Under the pieces are notes generated by a model that worked only from the letters and a program-made list of their open reading frames with translations, ran no database searches and was not told the origin of the DNA. DNA of 64,000 bases, from positions 1,157,267 to 1,221,266 of the forward strand of contig VWZS01002869.1 of the NCBI GenBank assembly GCA_013397075.1. The letters are read 5' to 3'. Position numbers and translations under genes: made by a program. The stretch is from Rhabdornis inornatus. Taxonomy: Eukaryota; Chordata; Aves; Passeriformes; Rhabdornithidae. This document shows positions 38,778-49,650 of this stretch, one piece after another. Each line of letters begins with the position of its first letter. Within the stretch, counting starts at the first letter, position 1.

Positions 38778-38991
38778 CTTCTACTTTGAAGATAGTAAGG
38801 TGAGGTCTGCAGTGAAAAGCCCCCAGTGCGTTGCCAGCACAGTTCATCCAAAGACCCTGGAAGACCCAGGTTGCAGTGATAACAGATGATGCACGACTAG
38901 TGACTTTCCACTCATTTGATGCAGTAGCAGCAATAGCAGCTCCCAGCCCACAGAAACAAAATATGAAAGCTATAATCTGTATTCCCAGCAT
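38778..38991 (-). CDS. CLDN10: Claudin-10 isoform a, first coding exon (exon 1a), partial gene
   Basis: Claudin-10 is a four-pass tight-junction protein that forms paracellular ion pores; the 10a form is known as anion-selective and is strong in kidney. Reading the minus strand from the ATG at 38991 gives 71 codons plus one base. Residues 6-24 or so form the first membrane segment (IIAFIFCFCGLGAAIAATA). The extracellular loop follows with W28, the claudin signature G46-L47-W48, and the paired cysteines C51 and C61. The stretch ASSVITATW and the run GLWMNCAGNALG followed by FHCRPH are specific to claudin-10a, not 10b. Basic residues K29, R33 and R62 lie in the loop that lines the pore. The exon ends in phase 1 at 38778, directly before a GTAAGG donor, which matches the 71-codon-plus-one structure I recall for the mammalian exon. 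Reading through the donor meets a stop four codons later. The remaining exons (rest of loop 1, membrane segments 2-4, PDZ-binding tail) would lie at lower coordinates, but I did not find them in the window. No frameshift or stop is present, so the exon looks functional. Confidence 0.97.
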
Positions 38992-39320
38992 GTTTCTCTG
39001 TAAACCAGGGACTTACTAATGCCACTGTGTGGAGAGAAAGGCACTTCAGTCACGTGTGTAAGCAAAAAGGCATAACATAAGCAAATTACACTTGAACAAG
39101 TTCAGTACCACTTGCTACAGAAAGTTAATGTGGCTGAAAGAAATTGTCATGCTTGAGTGATTTAAGTAAGGCCCTAGGCATTACGAATGTTTAGAAAGAA
39201 AGTCAAGGTACAACTTTATAGGAGCTAATTACTAGTACTTACTTACTAATTTCTAATTGTAAAAATTAATTGTTTTCCTTTTTTTTTAAATCAAAGTATT
39301 TCAGTTAATGCTTAATTTTT
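38992..39320 (-). promoter_or_regulatory. CLDN10: Probable 5' UTR and proximal promoter side of CLDN10 exon 1a
   Basis: This is the sequence just upstream of the exon 1a start codon. Seen on the minus strand: a TATAAAG at 39214-39220 (about 225 bases before the ATG), a palindromic E-box CACGTG at 39051-39056, and a GTTAATGCTTAAT match to the bipartite HNF1 consensus at 39304-39316. The HNF1 match is suggestive because claudin-10a is a renal isoform and HNF1 acts in kidney epithelium, but such AT-rich matches occur by chance. There is no CpG richness, as expected for a tissue-restricted TATA-type promoter. A pyrimidine tract with CACACAG near 39031-39045 could instead be a splice acceptor, in which case the 5' UTR would begin further upstream. 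The transcription start cannot be fixed from sequence alone. Confidence 0.35.
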
Positions 39321-40570
39321 AGTTAATTGGAAACTTACAATCATTCCATCTAGCAAAATAGGTTCAGAGTCCAAACTGTACAGCGCTATTTAACGGATTA
39401 CCACAACATTTTAGGAGGATCACACAACACTTGAAAAATAACTCATTGAAAGGCTGTGAAATTAATTCAGGCATAACCAGCCACCATGCAAGCAGCTCTA
39501 AAACTGGAGGAGGTAGTTTCTGTGGGTATATTTGTAGAACAGCAAATCTAGAGCAGCAACAGAAACAGCAAGCGGTCTCTGAGCAGCGATGCAGCTGCAG
39601 CGGTCAGCAGAATGAGCCTCACGCAGCCCCCACTGAGACTTTTCACTTGGTCATTGTAGAAAATGTACTGCTTCTTACACTCTGCACTAAATACGTAGCA
39701 CAGAAGCATTTGTCCCACCACTGACTGAGCTCCTGCAACCTCATGCCATGAAGAAATCTCAAAGTATGCAACTGACTTAATAAAATGTCGTCTTTAAAGT
39801 AGCAGGCACTAACAGCACCACACCGAAACAGCTACTCCAATTCTTGAGTATGCAATCATTACTGGTGTGGGACATACACACAATTTTGCAGACATGTGGC
39901 CTTCACTCTTTTAAAATTCCAACTTCCAGATGTATTTATACCTTTCCTGGTACTTTTGGCCTCCTCCCTAAAGAAGGAGCAAACTCCTTTTCTCTTTGGT
40001 ACTAGTATATGCCATTTGGGGACATGAAATTACACTGAGTATTGACTGTACACCCTCACTTTTGACAATAACAGTGGTCTGTATTTTTCCTTTTGGGTAC
40101 TTCTAGTGTTGATTCTCCCTGTTACAGTTGTGATAAAATGCCACACTGAACATTGGCATTGGAGTTTTTCTGTAGGCTTTTCACAGCTCATAAAACAGTT
40201 AAACAAGGAAGCTAAAACGCCATTAACACTCCATGTAAAGAGCAAGAGGAGTTTCACTGAGATTGTCCTGTTGAACCATCGTCTGGTCCTTCCACTTTAA
40301 CCAGCCTTTGGCTCAGCACTGAGAAGGAGGACCCAAAAGGATGATTGTACAGACCAGAAAATTACACTACAAGAAGGAATTTCTTTTCAGACTAATCAGT
40401 AGGCTCACATCCCACGCATCTAGAGAGAAATTTTTTTGTTAACATAGACAGCTTGAAAGACATGGAAAGTGGGTTTGCTACAGAGAATCATTATAATATA
40501 GCAGGTTGTTTTAATGTTGAGGACAATATTACACAGGAAGGAAGAAATTTTGCATTGCTATTAAATAATA
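39321..40570. other. Upstream non-coding DNA of CLDN10 exon 1a
   Basis: Nothing recognised beyond the possible promoter motifs. A 97-codon plus frame at 39431-39724, rich in Gln and Ser, has no known relative. Confidence 0.5.
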
Positions 40571-40656
40571 TAACATTTTTCTTATGTTAGGTGTCAAACT
40601 TCATGTAATCTTTCATCATTACATGAAGTTTGACACCTAACATAAGAAAAATGTTA
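40571..40656. repeat. Perfect inverted repeat, 39-bp arms, 8-nt spacer
   Basis: The left arm (40571-40609) begins TAACATTTTTCTTATG and ends CTTCATGTAAT. The right arm (40618-40656) is its exact reverse complement, beginning ATTACATGAAG and ending AAAAATGTTA. The spacer is CTTTCATC. I checked the arms base by base and found no mismatch. Pairing stops immediately outside (A against G) and in the spacer (C against C). It lies about 1.6 kb upstream of CLDN10 exon 1a. No target-site duplication or transposon end is recognised. Confidence 0.97.
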
Positions 40657-40982
40657 GAAAACATATATTTTCACTGAATTTGAAAGGGCATAGAGGAGAA
40701 TGCAGAAATGGGTCAAGCTTTGAAGCAGATTCCTGAGAGCTGAGATTTTTTGTTCTATATCTACTGTACAGAAAGGTGGTTTGGAGTTTGCTTTTTTGTT
40801 TGTCAAAGACTATGCTAATTTACACAGAATACTGAGAAGATATTTCATTAGGTATCTTTTTTCTTTTTTAACCCTCTGAGTGACAGTAATGTTGGCTGAG
40901 CACTCAGAGTAGCTCAAACATGTGTTTTACATCTGATGCTAAATTCAGGCCTAGCTCTGGACTTTCCCTGAGTGTTGCCACT

Positions 40983-41058
40983 TACAAAAAAATAAAAAAC
41001 AACCCAATACCAAAAAAACAACCTGACCAAACAGAACCACTGAAAAAAACCCCAAACT
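40983..41058 (+). repeat. A-rich low-complexity segment with AACAACC / AAACCCC units
   Basis: A-rich runs broken by CC and CCC, of the kind common as scattered low-complexity DNA in birds. No tail of a recognised retroposon precedes it. Confidence 0.65.
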
Positions 41059-41314
41059 CAGAAGCTGCTCATTTGGACTGCGAAAACAAGGATGACTGTA
41101 TGGAAATACTTTCTTATTCCTCCCTACTCCTCTTTTTCCCTATTCACAGCAGTGTGCCTTACCAAGACAGCCTGTGAGGAGCCACCCAGGCTCACCAGGA
41201 CAGGGCTACTTGTCTCTTAGTGACGTGGATCTAAGGTAGAGGTGCCTTCTCAGCAAGACCTTGCACTTTTAAACCTATTATTGTGTTATTATCTTGGGAA
41301 GGGTTTTCTATTTC

Positions 41315-41342
41315 TAAATAATCTAGATTTCTAGATTATTTA
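41315..41342. repeat. Short near-perfect palindrome, 13-bp arms
   Basis: TAAATAATCTAGA, then two T, then TCTAGATTATTTA. The arms are exact reverse complements. It is AT-rich, so chance is possible. Confidence 0.85.
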
Positions 41343-43197
41343 CATTTCTATTTCGAGATAAACTGCAATACAAAGTCTCTTCCCCTTCTCACTCTTAGAT
41401 CACTTTCTGCCAAGGTCCCATCCAGTACCAGCTCATGACTGTTATGCTGGTGGGACACTGAAGGCTGCTTACTTTAGTGGAAAGTGCCTGTAGACACCAC
41501 TTGAACTGTAGACTACATTTTCATGGCTTAATAGTTTCTTGGCCTTTATCTTGATTGTTTTCTAGTGCATGACTGTGGAATTCATGGTCACAAGTACTTC
41601 ACCCTGCATTGTTTCTGGAGAGTTAGTATGTGAGTGATGAATAAATTAAACAGATACTTAAGTGATAAGAAAGAAGTAAGCAGTCCTGTTTACAACCCTC
41701 ATTTCTTCTATAAACTGTCAGGAAGCAAGTTAATCAGTCATTTAAGAAGTTCAAGGCAAAGTTGAAAGTTAACCTGTTAATGCTGTTTTCCATTATATCA
41801 AAACTTTTTTCCCTGTTACTGAACAGACAAAAGTTGAAAAACAGCCAGGAGTTTAAGGACTGCTTAAATATGAAGCTGGAAAATATTTTGCTACAGGCCT
41901 TTGTTGAACCATTTTCCCCAAACTCCACAAATACAGAAACTGATTATGTGACATATTGCTGTCTCTGTCAAACTGAGCACTGCTGCCAGTAACATGCAAT
42001 ATTTCTTTTACTACTGATACTATCTTTTAAAATGTCTAGTGCCAGTTCTTAAACACATTTGATGCCTCTGCAGCAGGGCAAGAATGTTTACACAGGAAAG
42101 CTGTAGCTTTCAGTTTGTGAATTCTACTTCAGCCTATGTCAATTGTCATAAAATTTAAATTGGATGAGCTCCCAATGCAGATCTGGCTGCTGACAACATA
42201 TGTTTCACTCATGAAGACAAATACAGCTAGAGCAAACACTTAGCTAAACCAAATTAGTTGTGGAGAAAATTATGCAAAATTAAAAAAAATAGAACCAAGT
42301 GCAAATCAATCCTGATGTTATCTGGATAAGAGAGTGCTGCAAAGGAGGTACCTATGGTAACATGGAGTCAACAATGTATGAGATAAATAATGAGTTATGT
42401 CAAAGAAATTCTATGCAGCGTGGGTGGACCATGCAAATTGATCCTGAGCACTGCCAGGAAGTTATGGGAGGCCTAAACAACCAGGAGAAGTTGGACAAGC
42501 AATAAAACTAGAAGCTACAAAGATGGAATTATTGACTCAAGACTTCTGGAGAAGTCAAAGAAGTGAAAACAGTGTGTAAAGAAATCAAATGTCCAGAGAT
42601 GTCTCTACAAAATTCAGTCAGGCAAGAGATCAGCTTGTATGGTAATATGACTGGTCCTATTACACAAACACCAAAAGAGTTCCTGAGAACTGGCAGTGAA
42701 GTATGAGATGGTGTTGAAAGAAGGAAAGGCGCATTCCAGATGAGCACCAAGTTCTGCTGTCTCTGCCAGATGCAGGCAACCTAGAAATCAAGCAAGCTGG
42801 GTAGCAGGCATAGGCTGAAGGGGCACCACCTAGAGAGGAATTTCAAGGAGCAGTGAAATCAGTGGAGTGGAAGTGGGAAAGTTGAGGAAAAAGACAATTT
42901 CATCGTTTACTATAACAAAAGGATAACATAATGTTTCAACATTACAGGGGTATGGAGCAGTTGCAGTTTGAGATGTTTGCTCTTCAACTTGTTAAATATG
43001 AAGTGCTGGGTGAATAAACAGAGAAGGAAAACTCAGTCTTATGTTCATCCCAAATGTATTGCTTTCTATTGAGCACTGCAGTCACAATATTAATATAATT
43101 ATATTAGTGTTATGTACTAGAGTATCATCCCATTTTTAAAAGAACAGTTTTTATATTCCTGTTCCTGTAAATATTCCAGGTCAGGGTCAATGTGGTT

Positions 43198-43304
43198 CTT
43201 AGTAATCTGCTCTAATTGAATGTCCCAACTCATTGCAGAGAATTTGGACTAGATAGTCTTTAAAAGGACCCTTTAAACTCAAACTATTTCCTGATTTTAT
43301 GATA
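43198..43304 (+). mobile_element. CR1 LINE 3' tail, diverged
   Basis: CAACTCATTGCAGAGAATTT, GGACTAGATAGTCTTTAAAA, CCCTTTAAACTCAAACTATT and a degraded octamer end (GATTTTATGAT) match the final 100 bases of a CR1 in plus orientation. Confidence 0.82.
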
Positions 43305-43435
43305 CTGCTGTAGAAGAGAAAGAAAAACTTCATATCCTTATCACTAGGAGAATTGCTTTGCAAATATATGGATACAGCAGGTAAACCAGTTCAGGGTTTA
43401 TAAAATTTAGGTGTACATGTGTTTAGGAAAATACA

Positions 43436-43515
43436 TAACTATANTTAATATATATTTTAAATTTTTATTTATGATTATATATATAATTATGTATTATATA
43501 TATGTATGTATTTAA
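43436..43515. repeat. AT-rich patch with one undetermined base
   Basis: Nearly pure A/T sequence with TATATA stretches. Position 43444 is N, the only ambiguous base I noticed, so the assembly is uncertain here. Confidence 0.85.
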
Positions 43516-44479
43516 TACCTATGCAGGCACCAGCTATGCTCTATTTCATTTTAAAGCATTTTCTATTAGTTGTTTAAAGGGCAAACTGCTCAGTCGTTCA
43601 TTATTTATATGAGCACTTTTTGAATATTTGTCTAAGAATGTGTGGGATTTTGAACAACTGATTCAAATCAGTGTTTGGCATGAGGATAAAAACACAAGGG
43701 ATTAACTTTGTTTTTCTTATCATGTTCCTTAACTGGGCATTAAAGATAAGAGATGAATTTGAAAATGCTACTTTAGGATGATAGAGCACTATGTTCCTTA
43801 TTTTATGCTGTTGACACCAGGCACTAGCAAACTTATTTGGATTAAAGACATTTGCTGTCACTAAGTGTACTGTTGCTGTTGGCAGTCAACCAGGACTTGC
43901 AGTAAGTGGCAAAAAGCCAAAATGGCTTTGTCTACATCAAAATATGAAATGCAAAGAGCTAAAATGCAGTGAAGTTAGAATGATAGGACAAATCAGGTGT
44001 TTGATCAGTGCTGAAAGCTGGGGTGAAATTCAAAGTCATCGTGCTTTGCTGAGAACTTCCAAACAGTTATAGATGAAGTGATAGGCTCAATGTAGAGATC
44101 ATGATTTTTATAGAATGCACTGATCAAACCCAGCCAGTATGAGAATAAGCCTATGCTACAGTATACTGATAGCATTACTGGAAGCTGTAGTGTTAGACAT
44201 GAACAAGCTCCAGGGTGCTGTGGATCAAAGAGTTCAGTGCTTTGAATGATGATAGATGCCAAGTGAAAAGATTGCAACACAGATAAAGAAGAAAGGAGGC
44301 TGGGAAAGAGGAAAATAACAGAAATATTGTGATATAAGTGCTACAGATACACACAAACACTGAAGCAAAACATCATAATGCTGAAAAAAATCATAAAGTT
44401 TGTCATACAAGTGAAACTCAGCCTCAAGAAAACCTGTGTAAGTGCTCTGAGTGCATGCACATCCACCCTTCTCAGAGGT
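43516..44479. other. Non-coding DNA before the GC-rich block
   Basis: AT-rich. Two minus frames of 86 and 91 codons (43601-43861, 44005-44280) show no recognisable domain. Confidence 0.5.
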
Positions 44480-45384
44480 TTGGCTGCTGGGGCTTAAGGC
44501 AAGCTTACAAACGGTGCAGCTGATGGCGCACATCTCTCTTCCTGCTGGAGATGTGGAAGAGACTTCTAGCCAGCACGGTGCCATGGAAAAGCCATGGCAG
44601 GTGTCCCTCTCTGCCCTGTGGGATCTGCTTTTAAGCTTGGTTCTTGATGGAGCTACAGTGCCTGGCATCCCAGGTTGCCCTGGGCCATGGGCCACTGATC
44701 CAGAGCTGGACCCTGTCCCTGACCTGCAGTCTTGACTTCCCAACTTGACCTTGGACCGCAGCGATCACTGGGCTGTGTCTTACACTGGGCACTGCCGTTC
44801 CTGGGGCTGTCCCATTCCCTGGATGAGGGCCTGCCCTGCCACCCCCACGGGGAGCCCCTGCTGCCCTCTGTCCAGCTCAGGCCACCATGAGCTCTGGGCT
44901 GTGGGGCCCAGGCCCTGCTGATGCTTCCTGTCTGAGCACAGCACGCCTGCCCCGAGGCTCTCCACAGCGTTTGCTCTCCTGCACCTCCCCGAGCCCCAGC
45001 TCGGCCCCAGGCTTTGACTTCCTCAGCAGCATCTGAACACCTCCACCCAGCCCAGGAACTAACCTGGGGCAGCTCCAGTTCCTCCCATGCCCCTGAAGCT
45101 CTTCAGGGATGGTCTGACGCCCTGGCCCCACTGCCTGACCTGGGCCGTGTATTGACAGCACAGCAGCATCGACCCAGGCTCACTGGCCACTGGGAATGGA
45201 TAGGTATCACCTACCCCACTCCAAGCCAGGGAGATGCATGGACCCTGGAAATAGTTCCATGGGGACTCCCAGCTTGGCCTGAGACCCATCAGACATTGCC
45301 CATGTTCCCCTACCCTACCCTCATGGCCAATGACCTCGCACCTAATGTGTATGACCTCAGGTCTGTGCAAAGTGTGAGAATACT
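44480..45384. repeat. GC-rich, unclassified repeat-like block (left part)
   Basis: This block is much richer in G and C than its surroundings but poor in CpG. It contains loosely recurring motifs such as CTGGACCCTGTCCCTGACCTG, GGCCCTGCTGATGCTTCC and ACTGCCTGACCTGGGCC. It looks like an interspersed or decayed minisatellite-type repeat but matches no family I can name. Open frames on both strands (for example 128 codons plus 45014-45400, 169 codons minus reaching in from 44743) conflict with each other and show no recognisable domain. A CR1 interrupts it on the right. Confidence 0.4.
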
Positions 45385-45996
45385 TTTGAGCCAGCAATGA
45401 GCCCAGGAGCCCAAGAAGGCCAACATAATCCTGGCCTGCATCAAAAATAGTGTGGCCAGCAGGACTAGGGAAGGGATTGTCACTCCGTACTCTGCACTGG
45501 TGAGTCTCTGCCTCAGATACTGGGCTTCTCAATTCAGGAAGGACATTGGGGTGCTGGAGTGGGTCCAGAGAAGGGCAGTGGAGCTGGTGAAGGCTCTAGA
45601 AAGTCATAAGAAGAGCAGCTGAGGAACCTGGGGGTGATAAGGTCTCCTGGAGAAAAGAGGTGACCTTATCACTCTCTATAGCTACCTGAAAAGAGATTGT
45701 AGCCAGGTGGGGATTGGCTTCTTCCCCCAGGCAGCTAGGGACAGTATGAGAGGAAATGGGCCAGGGAAGGTTCAGGTTGGACATCAGAAAGAACATGTTA
45801 TCTGAAAGGGTAGTCAAACATTGGATTGGGCTGCCCAGGAAGCTGATGGAGTCACTGTCTCTGCAGCTGTTCAAGAAATATCTGGACGTGGCATTTAGCG
45901 TCATGATCTAGTTGACAAATGTGGTGGTCAGTTAGTCAAGTCTTGGCTTGATGATCCTGGAGGTCTTTTCCAACCTTGCTGATTTTATGAGTCTAC
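45385..45996 (+). mobile_element. CR1 LINE 3' half, about 0.6 kb
   Basis: The copy carries the distal part of ORF2 and the tail in plus orientation: GCCCAAGAAGGCCAACAT, ATCCTGGCCTGCATCAAAAA, GTGTGGCCAGCAGGACTAGG, GTCCAGAGAAGGGCAGTGGA, TGACCTTATCACTCTCTATA, GGCTGCCCAGGAAGCTGATG, GTCTTTTCCAACCTTGCTGA. Stops interrupt the ORF2 frame. It is the longest colinear CR1 copy in the window and lies inside a GC-rich block that resumes on its right side, suggesting a nested insertion. Confidence 0.95.
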
Positions 45997-46320
45997 AGCA
46001 TCCCTTACTGAGGGGTCCATGGCCAGGGCTCATCCCATCCCGTGGGAGCTGCTCTGAAAAGAAATCACCCCACTGTGGTGCAGCCCAGCCTGCACCTGCC
46101 TGTGAGCCCTGCTGATCCTGACCCAGATCTGCACCCATGGGCCAATGCCTGAGCCCACAGCCTGTCACCATCCCTAGGGAGGTAACCAATGCCCAGGACT
46201 GCAGCTGTCCTGGGGACCCTGGCTGTCCTGCTCCTGGATGGGCCCTAGAAGCCAGGTCCTGCCCTGACACAAGGGAGCCATGTTCTGGGGAGCCTTTATC
46301 CAAATGTCAGGGCATTAAGG
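45997..46320. repeat. GC-rich, unclassified repeat-like block (right part)
   Basis: After the CR1 tail the same kind of GC-rich text resumes (CCTGCTGATCCTGACCCAGA, GGGGACCCTGGCTGTCCTGC) and stops near 46320, where AT-rich DNA returns. This supports one block split by the CR1, although homology of the two halves was not shown. Confidence 0.35.
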
Positions 46321-46610
46321 GCAGAAACCATGGTAGAACTGAGGAATCACAAACCCTGTCTGTGCACAGTTCACGTTATCTGATTATATTAGTAGTTTTG
46401 AATGAGTGTATTTAAACGTACATGCAAATAACCCATGTTATTGAGTACAGACAGAGAAAAGAGTTTGACATGAAGAATAGACCTGGAAGGATGTTATAAA
46501 TTTTGAAGATAGGGTCCAACTGTGACAAAGTAATCCAAACTGCCTAGAATATTGTGACATAAAGTAATGATAGTATGAAAATTAATCATTAAAAAGAGCT
46601 ACTGAATTAC

Positions 46611-46640
46611 TTTCCTAATGTTCCTAATGTTTCCTAATGT
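46611..46640 (+). repeat. TTTCCTAATG tandem repeat, three units
   Basis: TTTCCTAATG at 46611, a nine-base TTCCTAATG unit at 46621, and TTTCCTAATG again from 46630, followed by a T run. Confidence 0.8.
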
Positions 46641-48674
46641 TTTTTATCTTTTGCATACCAGAAAAGGTTTGGTGCCTTCCCAGTATTTCATCTGATAATA
46701 CAGCTCTTTAAAATTGTAACACATGATCATATTGCAAAACTTTTTACACACCTCTTAGCTTATGTCATAAGGACTGTGGAAAACACAGCTCTCTTTGCCT
46801 CTACCAGCCTGCCATGGTACCAGCCCTCTGGGAGGCTATCACTTCACATGAGATTTAGACAAGAAGGAAAAAGTGTTGTCCTCCTGCAGCAGATTCATCT
46901 CCCCTCTTCCTTCAAGAAGGTGCTTCTACCCATGTCCCATACTAGTGGGGTGGGGAAGAGACTCCTTTGCTTAATTACTACATTTTTTGGGTATCTGCCA
47001 GTGTGCAGTTCTCATGACTTTTGCTGTGCTGTTAGTCATTCTTTCCATAAAGGCAGTAGAAATGCATCTGCTTGTAAGCACATATATGTACACCTCCTTC
47101 TGTCTTAAACAACTGAGGTACTGATTATGCCATGCAAGTTCCTATGAGCAATGCCAACCTCTCCTGCTCACATAAGTACTTCAGTACCAAGAAAGACTAG
47201 GTAGTATCCCTTAAAGCTGATGCAAAAAATACAGAACTATGCCTACACATCCAGGCAGCAGTTCCTGTGACCTGCTCATATTTTGAAAGCAGAATTTAGT
47301 AGAGTTCAGCAGTTTTATGTCTGAGAAATTATCTTCAATAAGGCCATTAACACATTTGCCTGTCACCACTGACATCCCAAATCCAAGACATGCCAGGCAT
47401 ACCTCTTCCAAGGCCTAATACTAGGACTGGTATAAGTTCTTCCTGCAATTTCTTTGTATTGCTTCTGGGAGCAATGCAAAGTGCTTTATTCTTGCTTTAG
47501 CTGTGTTTGCCTCAGACCATTTCCTCTAGAACATCAAAGGATTCTATCTTCTACTTTTCCTTCTTGACTCCCAACAATGCTGCTTACCCTGCCAGAAAGC
47601 CCAAACCTGGTGTTTCCTACACATAAGGATTACCTTTCAGATCTGACTGGTCTTCAGCCTTCTCTTCAATGGGAAACTTTCTGAAATATTCAAAAAATCC
47701 TTTATCTCTTCAGTTTTCAGGTAGGAATGCATGTTAGACTAAGGTGTGATTGAGTGCAGTTGACACTGTTCTCAGTGTTGTGTCAAACTGAAAGAGAGCC
47801 CAGGTCTGTAAAACTGGAGAAGGACAGTATTGTTCTGACAGTGTTTCTGAATGTTTTAGCCAATTAAGACAACACCATCATGTTTTCCACCAGCAGTGAG
47901 GTGACCACAGAGATCTGTCTCACAGTTCCAAATGGACCAGGTGGAAAGCACGTGTGAAAAGCTAAAGGTGGGGCACAGCTCTATGTCTGCTAGTGTTTTC
48001 CCAGCTTACCACCCAGCTAGACTTAGACCCAGCACCTACAGCCCTTTTCCTAAATCCAGCCCTTACTGCTAATAAAAACCACGCCCAGGCAGTCCATCAG
48101 CCATGACACACACCTGACTGAGAACTGCTAAACCACATTAATGTCTTCCAAAATTATCAGGAGCTGTTAAAGCATGATTACAGCCTGCCACAGGCTAAGT
48201 CCAGTTTCTGTCTTATAAAACCCAGCAGATGAATGCAGCTTCAGGCTAGGCAGGAAGCTGTTCAGTAGGATCTAAACACTTCTCAGCTCTCTGTTCATAG
48301 CAGGACAAGCACTGAAGGGGAATTAATCACAATGCTGCATCTTGCTCATCACTTACCATCTGCCTCTCATATAGATTACTAGCTCTTGATATTGCAGCAC
48401 CTTAAGGGAAGAAAGAACCCTTAACAGATTTCCATCTTTCTATATGTCACAACATGGGTTAGATTTCAAGAATTTCACCTTTTTAGTATGACTAATGTCT
48501 ATCTTTGGAGGAGGCGTTTGCTTCTGATTTAATGGATGAAGATGTAGCCAGAAATGTGTTTCTGAGTTTGCCCCAAGGGCAAAATTTGCTCAATAGCTTA
48601 AATGTGTCTTCATCATTCAGTGTCTCCTCTTTTGTTTTATTAAACAATATTTTAATAATGGCTACTCTGGAAAT
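46641..48674. other. Non-coding DNA
   Basis: A 110-codon plus frame at 46776-47108 is not recognised. I see no repeat or RNA gene. Confidence 0.5.
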
Positions 48675-48736
48675 TAACCAGGTTGGATGAGATGATATTT
48701 TGAGATCCCTTCCATCCTGAGCTGTTCCATGAAATA
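48675..48736 (+). mobile_element. Probable CR1 LINE 3' tail remnant
   Basis: CAGGTTGGATGAGATGATAT, GAGATCCCTTCCATCCTGAG and CTGTTCCATGAAAT follow the CR1 tail consensus over about 60 bases with many changes. It is short and diverged. Confidence 0.55.
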
Positions 48737-49626
48737 ATTTTATACTGGAGTCAGTGTATGTCTTTGATTATGGTTTTCGTAATCTAAATGCATTAAGTTC
48801 TCTCAGCCTCTTGCATTTAATATTTTCTTGAACTTTCAGATACTTTCTGGGGCTTTTATTCCAGTATGTTTCAACATTCTTGTCAAATTATGGGCACCGA
48901 AAAGGAAAGCTGTAGTCTGGTATTGCCTGTTCCAATGCCATTTCTATTTTTTATTCAAAATAATCTATTAACTTTATTTTCCACAGTATACTGGGAAACA
49001 ATGTGTTCCACAGTGCATTGGAAACTCACATTCAGTTATGACTCCTGAGAACTTTCTGAAAGCATTATTGAATCGAGTAATCTCAATATGATTTTTTTTA
49101 CAGTTTACTCCGTAAAAAGAAGGTAATATTTGATGCCATCTATGTCAAAGTAAGGCTCGCTTGTTTACTGTCCTCAATGAAAAATAGTCATAAAATATTT
49201 AAAAATAATAAAGAAGCCTTGAGGAAAGTAATAATTTTGGGAAATTAAGAAACGAAATCATCCTAGACAAATAGCTCTTGGACATGAACTGCTTTGGCAG
49301 AGTAAAATCAGTCCATGTGGAAAACAAGAAGTTCAATGACCATCCAACATTAAAACATATTCTCCCAAAGATTTTAAATCCTGGCATTATGCCAGAGGTA
49401 CCTTTTTGCTTTACTGACCAACCTTTCCTATTCTGTGCTCTGCTTAATTCCACACAAGCAGCCAAATGTCCTGCACAGTACTTTGAAAGCAAACCATTGG
49501 TTTGTTCTTAGAGATTATGATGGAGAATACACAATTGGCCTACTTAATTTTGTAGTACTATCCACTTTGGCAACCAGAGCAAAATAAATGCTTTCTTGTA
49601 AACAGTGGCTTTCATGCCTCTCTATC

Positions 49627-49650
49627 TTTGTTTGCATATTTGTTTGCATA
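49627..49650 (+). repeat. 12-bp direct tandem duplication
   Basis: TTTGTTTGCATA occurs twice without a gap. Confidence 0.85.

Larger units (their letters stand above)
40657..43197. other. Non-coding DNA upstream of CLDN10 exon 1a
   Basis: Contains the A-rich segment at 40983-41058 and the small palindrome at 41315-41342. Overlapping sense and antisense frames at 41734-41992 are short and unrecognised. Confidence 0.5.

Noticed and set aside
44234..44743. 169-codon minus frame with a hydrophobic, phenylalanine-rich end
   Set aside because: It straddles the border between AT-rich DNA and the GC-rich block, so its two halves have unrelated composition. No family is recognised.
45059..45532. 157-codon minus frame
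   Set aside because: It is antisense to the start of the CR1 and to the GC-rich block.
48740..48900. Possible antisense CR1 ORF2 fragment (TCTCTCAGCCTCTT, CTTTCAGATACTTT)
   Set aside because: Similarity is too weak and interrupted to claim beyond AT-rich coincidence.
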